This document shows, in pieces, positions 53,464 to 62,140 of a DNA stretch of 64,000 nt. Numbering within the stretch: position 1 is the first letter of the stretch; every line of letters starts with the position of its first letter. Below the pieces are notes generated by a model. That model made no database searches, had not been told where the DNA came from, and was given only the letters and a program-made list of their open reading frames with translations. The position numbers and the translations under genes are program-made. The stretch is from CAWDBV01 sp963800705 (GTDB lineage: Bacteria > Actinomycetota > Thermoleophilia > Solirubrobacterales > 70-9): positions 45,495 through 109,494 of the forward strand of contig CAWDBV010000006.1 in assembly GCA_963800705.1 (NCBI GenBank), written 5' to 3'.

Positions 53464-56231
53464 GTGACCGGCCGCATGGGACTGGGTGGAATCGCCGCGC
53501 TCCTCGCGCTGCTGGCCGTTGCGCTGCCGACGCGCGCCGAGGCGCAGGCGGGCGACCAGATCGTCTCGACCGGCTCGCTGGAGGCGATCGTCGACGCCGA
53601 GCCATTCCGGATCTCGTTCCGCGACACCGCCAGCGGGCGCATCCTGCGAACCCTCGGCGGAGCACCCGCGAACCCGTTCGAGGCGGCGGGCAAATACGGG
53701 GCGCCCGGCTACTCGTTCGACCTCCGGATCCCGATCGTCAACAACGCCTTCCTCGGCTACTACGTCGGCGCGAACGTGGAGACGCTCTGGTTCCACGGCA
53801 CCCGGGTGATGTCGAGCACCCGCGAGGGGGGCGCGCTCGTCCTCGACGTCGCCACCAACGACCCGCTCGGTCACCGGCTCACCGTCCGCCTCGAGCAGAG
53901 CGGCGAGGGCGGGATCACGGTCGACTCGCGGATGACCCCCGGATCCGGGCTGCTGGCGGGTTGGGCGAGCGTCGCCGGGACGGGCTTCGAGGCCGAGGCC
54001 GGCGAGCGCTTCCTCGGCTTCGGCGAGCGTTCCAACGCCGTCGATCAGACCGGGAATTACGTCTTCAACTGGGCCGAGGAAGGGCCGTTCTCATCCGGCG
54101 TCGGCGAAGACTTCCTGCGGCCGCTGCTCCCCGACTTCACCTTCCCGACCGGCCCGACCGCCTCGAACTTCCCGGTCCCGTGGACGATCACGACCCGCGG
54201 CTTCGGAGTCCTGATCGACCAGAGCCAGCGCTCGGCATTCCGGCTCGCGAGCGACAGGGCCGACGCCTGGCAGGCCGAGGCCGACGCGAACTTCTTCCGC
54301 TTCACGGTCTTCGGCGGCCCCGACCCGGCCGGCGTCCTGCGCCGCTACTCGAGCTACGCCGGCCGCCAGCCCGACCCGGCGCCGTGGGTATTCGGCCCCT
54401 GGTTCCAGCCGACGCTCGAGAGCCGCCCCTACGAGCTCGCCGAGCGCTTTCGCGCCGAGGACGTGCCGGTGAGCGTCGCCCAGACCTACACCCACTACCT
54501 GCCCTGCGGGGCGCACGTCGGCAACGCGGCAGCGGAGCGCGCCCGGGTCGACGGCTACCACGAGCGCGGCTACAAGATCACCACCTACTTCAACCCCCAC
54601 ATCTGCGCCTCGTATGCCTCGGTCTACAACCAGGCCGCTGCTAACGGGCACCTGGTCAAGAACGGCCTCGGCCTCCCCTACCTGGTCACGAATCCGTTCA
54701 CCGCCGACGGGCTCGTCTCCGAGGTCGACTTCACCGCCCCCGGGGGCGACGCGTTCTACGGCGGGCTGCTCGACGAGGCGATCGACGCCGGCTACGACGG
54801 CTGGATGGAGGACTTCGGCGAGTACACGCCGACCGACTCGCTGTTCGCCGACGGCCGCCGCGGATCGGAGATGCACAACCGCTATCCGGTCCTCTACCAC
54901 TGCAGCTCCTACCGGCACACCAGCAAGCGCATGGGCCGCGAGGCGGCGGTCTTCGTGCGCTCGGGTTGGCACGGCGTGCAGCCCTGCGCGCGGATCGTCT
55001 GGGGCGGCGATCCGACCGAGGACTGGAGCTGCTCGGACGGACTCTGCGCCGCCGTCCACCAGGCGCTCTCGACCGGGCTCTCCGGAGTCGCCTACTGGGG
55101 CTCGGACATCGGCGGCTTCCACGCGATCGTCAACCCGCGCACGAATGACGAGCTCAACATCCGCTGGCTCGAGTTCGGCGCGGTGAGCGGAGTGATGCGA
55201 ACGCAGGCGAACGGATTCAGCCTCCAGAACAACCGCGCCTCGCGCTCGCAGGTCTGGAGCCCGGCGGTGCTGCCGGTCTGGCGCCGCTACGCGAAGCTCC
55301 GCACCCAGCTGCTGCCCTACCTCGAGGCCGCGTCGGAGGCCTACCAGTCCTCGGGCATGCCGCTCTCCAGGCACCTGGCGCTCGCCTACCCGAACGATCC
55401 GTCCGCGGTCGTCCAGCAGCACGAGTTCATGTTCGGGCCAGACCTGCTCGCCGCGCCGGTGATCGAGGAAGGAGCGACCGAGCGCTCGCTCTACCTGCCG
55501 CAGGACGAGTGGATCGACCTCTGGCGCGCTGTCGACTTCGACGTCGCGGGCGGCGAGCTTTCAGCTCGCGCGCAGACCCGAAGTGCTCGCCGGCGGCCGC
55601 GACGTGACGCTGCCGGCGCCGCTCGACGAGCTGCCGCTGCTCGCCGCGGGCCGGGACGATCCTGCCGCTGCTGCCGAACGACGTCGACACGCTCGCTCCC
55701 GAGGGCTCAGGCGACGGGCTCGTGCACGCCGGCGAGCGCCGCGACCGGATGTCTCTGCTCGCCTTCCCGCGCGGCAACTCGACGGCGCGGCTCGCGGGCG
55801 GCGAGTCGATCTCGTCGTTCGAAGGGCTGCCCGCGGATGGCGGCGGCCCGGCCGGCGACCGGGCTTCGGCCGAGCAGCGCTCGGAGTTCAGGGCAAAGAA
55901 GAGGAAGAAGGCACGATGCAGGAAGCGCAGGACCCGCAAGAACCGCAAGCGCTGCCGCAGGAAAGCCGCGAAGCGGCGGGGCTCGGCGCGGTCCGCGGCC
56001 CGTGCTTCAGTCGGGTCGTCGTGGACGCTTCGCATCGACGGCAGCCGCGAACGCCGCTACGAGCTCCAGGCCTCGATGACGACGCTGCGGGCGCCGTTCG
56101 CGCCCTGCCGCGTCGAGCTCGACGGCGCGCCGCTCGATCTTTCGAGCTGGAACTACGACCCGTCAAGCGGGGTACTGCGCGCGAGTTTCAGCGCCACCGA
56201 TGCCCGGCTGACCGCGTTCGAGGCCTGCTAG
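53464..56231 (+). CDS. Secreted GH31 glycoside hydrolase, two frameshifts near the end
   Basis: This is a GH31 alpha-glycosidase of about 921 residues. After a signal peptide and N-terminal beta domain (GERSNAVDQTGNYVFNWAEE) comes the barrel. The nucleophile is Asp450 in GWMEDFGEYTPTDSLF and the acid/base Asp548 in VAYWGSDIGGFHA. Both motifs are closest to the sulfoquinovosidase/YihQ-like branch, but the sulfonate-binding residues were not checked. Extra bases near 55560 and 55651 shift the frame; two removals make the length divisible by three. The end holds an Arg/Lys tract with two Cys 11 residues apart, then a beta domain. Confidence 0.9.
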
Positions 56232-56259
56232 GCCGTGAACTCGCCGCGGATCTCGGACA

Positions 56260-56748
56260 TCAGCCTTTTGAGGGGTCGGGACGTGTGACCGCCTTGAAGC
56301 GCTCCGACTCGCCCTTCTCGCACTTGATCCGGTCCCCGTCGTCATCCTCCACCACGACGGGATCGGCCTGGAAGTAGTAGGTCTCGTCGCCGCCCGGGTC
56401 GATGAGATTGCGCGGAAAGGCGACGTTCGGACCGCCCCGCTCCTGCGCGATCGTCGGGTCCGCGAAGAGGAACCTGCGGCGTTTCAACTCGACCCGCCGG
56501 TTCTCTAAGCATTCGATTGCGTCTGACCGGAGCGTGGCATGGAACTCGCGACCGTAGTTCTCTACACCCCGCAGGAGTCCGATGCTCGTCTTGAACTCCT
56601 CAACGCCTCCGCGCTTGCTTCCGTTCTGCTTGCCGTCTTCCTTGTCGCCCTGGAAGCGAATGCGAGCGTCCCCGACAGGCGCCACGGTGGCGGCCAGAGT
56701 CGCGGCAACAGCGATCGCGACGGCGATCTTTGCTCTCGGTTTCGTCAA
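56260..56748 (-). CDS. Secreted hypothetical protein
   Basis: The 162-residue protein has a signal peptide (KIAVAIAVAATLAATVAPVG), a basic linker and a small domain. That domain (ECLENRRVELKRRRFLFADP, DPGGDETYYFQADPVVVEDD, GDRIKCEKGESERFKAV) has two Cys. No family is recognised, although the pattern resembles surface adhesion-like beta domains. It converges on the GH31 gene with a 28-base gap. Confidence 0.65.
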   Translation of the reverse strand: MTKPRAKIAVAIAVAATLAATVAPVGDARIRFQGDKEDGKQNGSKRGGVEEFKTSIGLLRGVENYGREFHATLRSDAIECLENRRVELKRRRFLFADPTIAQERGGPNVAFPRNLIDPGGDETYYFQADPVVVEDDDGDRIKCEKGESERFKAVTRPDPSKG

Positions 56749-56841
56749 CGTACCCCTCCTGCTCGAGTTGCCCGTAATCTAACTTGTTTACGGAGCCGTG
56801 GTGCAAACGTGAGGGCTGAAGCGCGACGAGCGCTCGCCTCA

Positions 56842-56847
56842 TAGCCT
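56842..56847 (+). promoter_or_regulatory. Putative -10 hexamer, leaderless start at 56855
   Basis: TAGCCT, seven bases, then GTG. Confidence 0.45.
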
Positions 56848-56854
56848 ACGAAGC

Positions 56855-58107
56855 GTGCTGATCCGCCCGACCGTGATTTCGCTCGCCGTCGCCGCGCTCG
56901 CGCTCGGTATCAGCGCCTGCGGAGACGGCGATGACGAGGGCGGCGGCGGCTCGGAGTTCGCCGAGATCACCGCGGTCGACACCGGGACCTGCGGCGACGT
57001 CGAGTACGGCGGCGCCGGCGAGCCATCGGCGCTGATCGTCTCCGATCTGCCCGAGCAGGGCGATTCAGCCGAACGCACCGCGCAGATGAACGACGCGATC
57101 CGCCAGGCGCTCGACGACCAAGCGTGGAAGACGGGCCAAACGAATGTCGCCTTCCAGCCCTGCGACGACTCGATCGCCGAGACGGGCGAGTGGGACGAGG
57201 AGACCTGCCGCTCAAACGCGGAGGCCTACGCCGAGAACACCGACGTGCTCGGCGTGATCGGCACCTACAACTCGGGCTGCGCAGCCGAGATGATCCCGAT
57301 CCTGAACGAGGCTCCCGACGGGGGGCTGGCGATGGTCTCGCCCGGCAACACCCTCGTCTGCCTGACCGAGAGCTCGAAGGGCTGCGAGGAGGGCCAGCCC
57401 GACTCGCTCTACCCGTCAGGGACCCGCAATTACGCCCGCGTGGTCCCAGCACCGGGCAGGCGAACAACTTCCTCGGCGCCGCCAAAGGGCTCGGGCTCGA
57501 GATCGCCGGCAGCGAGCAATGGGATCCCGAGGCCGTCGATTACAAGCCGCTGATGAACAGGATCAAGGCCTCCGGCGCCGACGCGGTCGTGCTCGCCGGA
57601 CTGCTCGAACAGAACGGCGCCAAGCTGATCGCCGACAAGGTCGCGGTGCTCGGGCCCAACGAAGGCGACCAGGCGGCCGCGCAGCTGTTCGCGATGGACG
57701 GCTTCGCCCAGCAGGCGACGATCGACGACGCGGCCGCCGACTCGGCGGGGATGTTCACGAGCCTCCCGGGCCGGCTGCCGGACCAGCTCAAGGGCGACGG
57801 CAAGGCGTTCGTCGACCAGCTCGCGAGCGGGCTCGGCGGCGAGCCGGTCGAGCTGTTCGCGCCCTACGCGGGGGAGGCCGCGCAGGTGCTGCTCTCAGCG
57901 ATCGCGCCGAGCCCGACCCGCGCCGACATCGTCAAGGGCCTGACCCAGGTCGAGGTCGACAAGGGGATCACCGGCGTCTTCACGATCACCCCGACCGGCG
58001 ACCCGAGCATCGGCCCGATCAGCATCTCGGTCGCCAAGGCGGCCTTCGAGCCGGCCGGCGAGATCCCCCCGCCAGCCGACCTCGTCAAGGCCGCCCGCGG
58101 CGGCTAG
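56855..58107 (+). CDS. Branched-chain amino-acid-type ABC transporter binding lipoprotein, with internal break
   Basis: This is a periplasmic-binding-protein-1-like (Peripla_BP_6) lipoprotein. The signal ends in LGISAC. LIVSDLPEQGDSAERTAQMN, VLGVIGTYNSGCAAEMIPIL and LAMVSPGNTLVCLTES form the first lobe. After NYARVVP (near 57447) the frame changes and about 25-30 residues usually found here (the QGAA ... YVLDD strand-helix) seem missing. The second frame resumes TGQANNFLGAAKGLGLEIAG and runs to the end. This looks like a real or assembly deletion plus frameshift, not a single-base error. No permease genes are adjacent. Confidence 0.82.
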
Positions 58108-58379
58108 GGCGTCAGCTCCTTGTAGACCTCGAACTCCTCGATCTGGGGCTCGGGGATCCCGACCTCGCCGGCGTGCGGGCCGACCTTCTCCTGGAAGAAC
58201 GCGTCGAAGGTGGCGCGGTCGTCCCATACGTCGACGACCCGGAAGCCGTTGTCGGTCTTCGTCGACCAGTGGAAGTGGCAGCCTGGCGGTGCCTTGTCGC
58301 CGATCTCCATCTTCTCGTTCATCTGGTCGTACTGCTCGATCGTGCCGCCGTCGAAATCGACGATCAGTCCTACGGCCAT
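58104..58379 (-). CDS. Small dimeric alpha/beta-barrel (ABM-like) protein
   Basis: The 91-residue protein (VGLIVDFDGGTIEQYDQMNE, GFRVVDVWDDRATFDAFFQE, QIEEFEVYKEL) has the ferredoxin-like pattern of antibiotic-biosynthesis-monooxygenase-type proteins. Such proteins often act as small oxygenases or binding proteins; no substrate is clear. A GGAGACCAGC stretch precedes the ATG. It overlaps the convergent binding-protein gene by four bases. Confidence 0.75.
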   Translation of the reverse strand: MAVGLIVDFDGGTIEQYDQMNEKMEIGDKAPPGCHFHWSTKTDNGFRVVDVWDDRATFDAFFQEKVGPHAGEVGIPEPQIEEFEVYKELTP

Positions 58380-58416
58380 TGCTGGTCTCCTGTCCTTGGG
58401 GGTTGGAGACGCAGCC

Positions 58417-58422
58417 TATCCT
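58417..58422 (+). promoter_or_regulatory. Putative -10 hexamer, leaderless start at 58430
   Basis: TATCCT, seven bases, then ATG. Confidence 0.45.
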
Positions 58423-58429
58423 GGCCTGA

Positions 58430-59299
58430 ATGTCCGCCTCGGTACAGCTCGGCCTGCTACTCGCGGTGGCAACCGCCCTCGCCTCGATCGTTGGCTTCCT
58501 CTACAAGCATCGAGGAGCGGTCGAGTCTCCCGATGTCGAGTGGCGGCGGCCCGTATGGAGCGCGCTCGTCCTGTTTCGGTCGCGCTGGTACGCACTCGGA
58601 GTCGTCATCGCGGTAGCCGGCTGGGGGCTGCACGTGGGCGCTCTCGCGCTGGCGCCGATCTCCCTCGTTCAGGCGACGATCGCGGGCGGGCTGGTGATGC
58701 TGACCGTGGTCGCCGACCGCTTCTTCGGCCACTCGGTCAGCAGGCGGGAATGGATCGGAGTCGGCCTCGCCGCGCTCGGTCTCGCATTTCTCGCCGTGAC
58801 CCTCGACGGCGGCGCAGACTCCGATCACTCCGAGTACGCGACAGGGACACTCGCTGTGTTCGTCTCCCTGGTCGCCGGGCTCGGAGTCGTGGTCGCCGTG
58901 GCGGGACGCGGCGGCGAGCGGGAAGGGGTTCTGCTCGGCGCTTCGGCCGGCCTTCTCTGGGGGGCGTCGGACACCGCGATCAAGGCCCTCACCAACCAGT
59001 TCGGTGACGGTCTGCTCACCGTGCTCTTCGACCCGCTGGCCGCGGTGATCGCGCTTGCCTCGCTGCTCGGAATGCTCGTCTCCGCGCGCAGCCTGCAGCT
59101 CGGCCCCGTCGTCCCCGTGATCGCGGTGACCTGCGTCGCCGCGAACGTCTCGACGATCGCCGCGGGCCCGATCGTCTTCTCCGAGCCGCTCCCGGACGAC
59201 TCGATCGGCCTTGTCGTGCGCATGCTCGCTTTCGCGCTCGTGATCTGCGCCGCGGCTCTGACGCCGCCTCCACTGCGCGTCGAGCCGGAGCTTCCTTGA
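58430..59299 (+). CDS. EamA/DMT-superfamily transporter-like membrane protein
   Basis: The 289-residue protein has nine or ten helices in two halves. GLLLAVATALASIVGFLYKH begins it; ISLVQATIAGGLVMLTVVAD and the second-half GASAGLLWGASDTAIKAL fit the drug/metabolite transporter fold, with some likeness to NIPA-type Mg transporters. The substrate is unknown. It is divergent from the ABM-like gene. Confidence 0.8.
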   Translation: MSASVQLGLLLAVATALASIVGFLYKHRGAVESPDVEWRRPVWSALVLFRSRWYALGVVIAVAGWGLHVGALALAPISLVQATIAGGLVMLTVVADRFFGHSVSRREWIGVGLAALGLAFLAVTLDGGADSDHSEYATGTLAVFVSLVAGLGVVVAVAGRGGEREGVLLGASAGLLWGASDTAIKALTNQFGDGLLTVLFDPLAAVIALASLLGMLVSARSLQLGPVVPVIAVTCVAANVSTIAAGPIVFSEPLPDDSIGLVVRMLAFALVICAAALTPPPLRVEPELP

Positions 59300-59316
59300 G
59301 ACCGCAGGCGCAGTGG

Positions 59317-59631
59317 CTAGAACCCGAGCGCGAACTTCGCGTCCTCGGACATCATCTCCGGGGACCACGGCGGGTCGAAGATCATCTTCGGGTGCACCTT
59401 GTCGACACCGTCGAGGTCGCCGACGAACTCGCGCATCTGCTCGGAGACCTGAGGGCCGATCGGGCAGGCCGGGGTCGTGAGCGTGAAGGTGACAAACACC
59501 TCGTCTTTCTCGATCTCGACGTCGTAGACGAGGCCGAGCGAGACGAAGTCGAGCCCGAGCTCGGGGTCGATCACCTCTTCGAGCGCCTCGTAGACCTCTT
59601 CCTCTGTGGGCATAGCGGTTTCGGTTGCCAT
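59317..59631 (-). CDS. MIP18/DUF59 Fe-S assembly factor (SufT-like)
   Basis: The 104-residue protein has VYEALEEVIDPELGLDFVSL-GLVYDVEIE, the DUF59 signature, and Cys in TTPACPIGPQVSEQMREF. Proteins of this kind (SufT, PaaD-like) help Fe-S maturation and usually sit in suf operons; here it is 23 kb from sufD. The C-terminus ends FDPPWSPEMMSEDAKFALGF, typical of actinobacterial members. Confidence 0.92.
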   Translation of the reverse strand: MATETAMPTEEEVYEALEEVIDPELGLDFVSLGLVYDVEIEKDEVFVTFTLTTPACPIGPQVSEQMREFVGDLDGVDKVHPKMIFDPPWSPEMMSEDAKFALGF

Positions 59632-59659
59632 GCCTAAATCGTAGAGAACCGCGCCCCTC

Positions 59660-59665
59660 TACCCT
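59660..59665 (+). promoter_or_regulatory. Putative -10 hexamer before the fxsA gene
   Basis: TACCCT, eight bases, then GTG at 59674. Confidence 0.4.
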
Positions 59666-59673
59666 TTCCGGCC

Positions 59674-60180
59674 GTGCCTCTGCTGCTTCTAGTGCTGTTC
59701 ATCCTCGTGCCGATCGCGGAGCTCTACGTGATCATCCAGGTCGGGGAGGCGATCGGGATGCTGCCGACGCTGGCGATCCTGATCGCCGACAGCATCATCG
59801 GCACGGCTCTGCTCCGCTCGCAGGGACGGACGGCCTGGCGGCGGTTTAACGAGGCGCTCGAGCAGAGCCGCATGCCCCACCGCGAGGTCTTCGACGGCGC
59901 GATGGTGATCCTCGGCGGCGCGCTGCTGCTCACCCCGGGATTCCTGACCGACATCGTCGGGCTCGCGCTGCTGCTGCCACCGACGCGCGCCGTGGTCTGG
60001 CAGTTTGTTCGCCGGATGGTCGTGGCGCGGGTCAGCTTCGGGCCCCGGGTCGCCCACTGGGGCTACACGCGGGCCCGCGGCGAGCGCCCCGGGCCGGGCG
60101 CGCCTCCCACCCGCCAGCCCGGCGACATCGAGGGCTCAGCGCACGAAGTCCCGCCGGACCCGGGCGAGCTCGAACGGTGA
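59674..60180 (+). CDS. fxsA: FxsA family membrane protein
   Basis: The 168-residue protein has LLLLVLFILVPIAELYVIIQ, LPTLAILIADSIIGTALLRS-QG, RREVFDG-type HREVFDGAMVILGGALLLTP-GFLTDIVGL and LLPPTRAVVW, the full FxsA pattern. E. coli FxsA affects phage T7 exclusion; the general role is unknown. The cytoplasmic tail is Gly/Pro-rich. It overlaps the next gene by four bases (GTGA). Confidence 0.92.
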   Translation: MPLLLLVLFILVPIAELYVIIQVGEAIGMLPTLAILIADSIIGTALLRSQGRTAWRRFNEALEQSRMPHREVFDGAMVILGGALLLTPGFLTDIVGLALLLPPTRAVVWQFVRRMVVARVSFGPRVAHWGYTRARGERPGPGAPPTRQPGDIEGSAHEVPPDPGELER

Positions 60181-60919
60181 GCGCACAGCAATCGCTCGAG
60201 TTCGCCGACCCGGCGGGCGGCGTCCGCGGGCTGGTCGAGACCGGCGCGCCGGGCCTTGCCGACGGCGAGGCGATCGTGCTGCTCTTCGAGGGCGAGGAGG
60301 CCGTCGATCGCCGAGTGCTCCGCGGGCGCATCGCTCTCGTCCGAGAACGGCGCCGCCCGCGCCGAGACGTCCTCGGGCAAGGCCTCGTTCAGCGCCGCGC
60401 TCAAGCCCGGGTCCGCCGGACCGCTCGGAACCGGGCGGGTGACGGTTGAGCTCGACCGCGGGGGCAAGAGCCGCTCGTTCGAATGCCTCGGCGCGATCGG
60501 CGAGCTGCCGGGCCCCGACGGCGGCGAGGCCGACGGCGTCCTGCGCCGCCTGGTCGCGATCGGCGAGGACGGCTCGCGCTGGCGCTGCGCTCGGCGCGGC
60601 CGCGCGGCGCCGCGGCCACGGCGAGGAGCGCACCGAGGCTTGGCTGCTCGAGGCCGACGGGGTCGAGCCGCGGCAGCGTCAACGAGCCGCTGCTCTCGAC
60701 CCAGTACGACGACGGACGGCGACCAGACGCGGGCCGGGACTCGAGCTCTGGGTCGGCGACGACGACGCAGTGCCGCTGCGCGGCAGCGGCACGCGCGCTC
60801 GCGGCGACGACGATCGCGCTCGACGGCTGGCAGCTCGAGCGGCCTTCTTCGCCTGGACGATCGAGGGCGTCGCGGGATCCGGCAGCTACCTGATCTGGCG
60901 GCCCGCGGGTCAGCGCTGA
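60177..60919 (+). pseudogene. Hypothetical protein, frameshifted
   Basis: The start MSAQQSLEFADPAGGVRGLV is coupled to fxsA. Joined frames give GLADGEAIVLLFEGEEAV, GTGRVTVELDRGGKSRSFEC, LGAIGELPGPDGGEADG, TQYDDGRRTRAGLELWV and FFAWTIEGVAGSGSYLIWRP. This beta-rich sequence is reminiscent of lipocalin-like or DUF7064-type domains, but I cannot name a family. At least five frame changes occur. Confidence 0.5.
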
Positions 60920-60929
60920 GATCAAGACG

Positions 60930-61569
60930 GTGATCTCCGACTTCGGCGGCGTGCTGACGACGCCGCTGGTGCAGTCGTTCGCGGCCGTCCAGGACGAGAC
61001 CGGGATCTCGTTCGAGGACCTCGGCGACGCGATGCAGGCGATCGCCGACCGCGACGGCGAGCATCCGCTGTTCGAGCTCGAGACGGGCGAGATCACCGAG
61101 GTCGACTTCCACGACAAGCTCCGCGACGAGCTCGAGCCGCGGCTCGGCCACCGGCCCGACGCTGCACCAGTTCAGCGAGATCTACTTCGAGGCGCTGCAC
61201 CCGAACGAGCCCATGATCGACACTGATGCGCGAGCTCAAGGGCCGCGGCTGCGGATGGCGCTGCTGACCAACAACGTCCGCGAGTGGGAGCCGGTCTGGC
61301 GATCGATGCTCCCGTCGACGAGATCTTCGAGTTCGTCGTCGACTCCGCCTTCGTCGGCTGCCGCAAGCCCGACCCCGAGATCTACGAGATCACGCTCGAG
61401 CGGCTCGGCGACGGCGTCGCCGCCGAGCAGATGCCTGTTCGTCGACGACATCGAGCGCAACTGCGACGCCGCGGCCGAGCTCGGCATGACCGCGGTCCAC
61501 TACCGCGAGCCCGACCAGGCGATCGGCGAGATCCGCGCCGCGCTGGACAGCTCCCCGGCGCGTGGCTAG
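60930..61569 (+). pseudogene. HAD-superfamily hydrolase, frameshifted
   Basis: This is a HAD phosphatase/epoxide-hydrolase-N-type protein. ISDFGGVLTTPLVQSFAAVQ holds the motif I region (Asp, with F-G-G in place of DxD). Motif II is ALLTNNVREWEP; the Lys of motif III lies in FVGCRKPDPEIYEITLERLG; motif IV is FVDDIERNCDAAAELGMTAV. Changes near 61160, 61225, 61305 and 61435 break it; 640 bases are one more than a multiple of three. The GTG at 60930 starts 10 bases after the previous gene. The substrate is unknown. Confidence 0.78.
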
Positions 61570-62030
61570 TTCTCGGAGCCGATGCGGTCCCAGATGTAGA
61601 GCTCGGTCGCCTCGCGCGCGAGTTCCATCAGGCGCGGGGCGGAGAGCCACTCCAGGACCACGTCGATCGCCCGCTCCTCGGTGAGGCCGGCCTCGAAGGC
61701 CTCCTCGCCGCGGAAACCGGCGGCCAGTTTCAGCGCCTCGCGGCGCTGTTCGCCGAGCGAGTCGAAGGAGCCCATGAGGAAGTCGCGGTTCGGCACCGGC
61801 TGTCCCGACCTCCATCGAGCCGTGCCATGCGGCGAGCATCGAGATGTCGTGCTCGTCGAGCGCGGAGACGCCTTCGCGTAATGCGTGTCGAGCTCTTCCT
61901 CCGGGATCTCGTCCACCCAGGCGCGTACGACCTCTCCGAGTAGCTGGCGGCGGGCTTCGCGGCCGACCGAGTCGGCGATCGCGCGGATTGCATCAGCTGG
62001 GTCTACGAAACAGAGCGACATGTCAGTCAC
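61566..62030 (-). CDS. Hypothetical helical protein with a locally shifted frame
   Basis: The 154-residue protein has good ends: MSLCFVDPADAIRAIADSVG-REARRQLL and the C-terminal LVLEWLSAPRLMELAREATE-type helices. Between about 61796 and 61868 another frame reads VSALDEHDISMLAAWHGSME-VG, which fits better; one missing G and one extra A compensate. AAGGAGG before the ATG is a strong ribosome-binding site. The function is unknown. It overlaps the HAD gene by four bases. Confidence 0.65.
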   Translation of the reverse strand: MTDMSLCFVDPADAIRAIADSVGREARRQLLGEVVRAWVDEIPEEELDTHYAKASPRSTSTTSRCSPHGTARWRSGQPVPNRDFLMGSFDSLGEQRREALKLAAGFRGEEAFEAGLTEERAIDVVLEWLSAPRLMELAREATELYIWDRIGSEN

Positions 62031-62140
62031 GTGGCCTCCTTCTCGACTTCTCGAAAGCAGGAATTACGAGTCGCGGCAAGGGTAGAGTCGCCCCCCGACG
62101 GCAAAAACCGACTAGGAGAAAGGAAGAAGGAGAACGCAGG

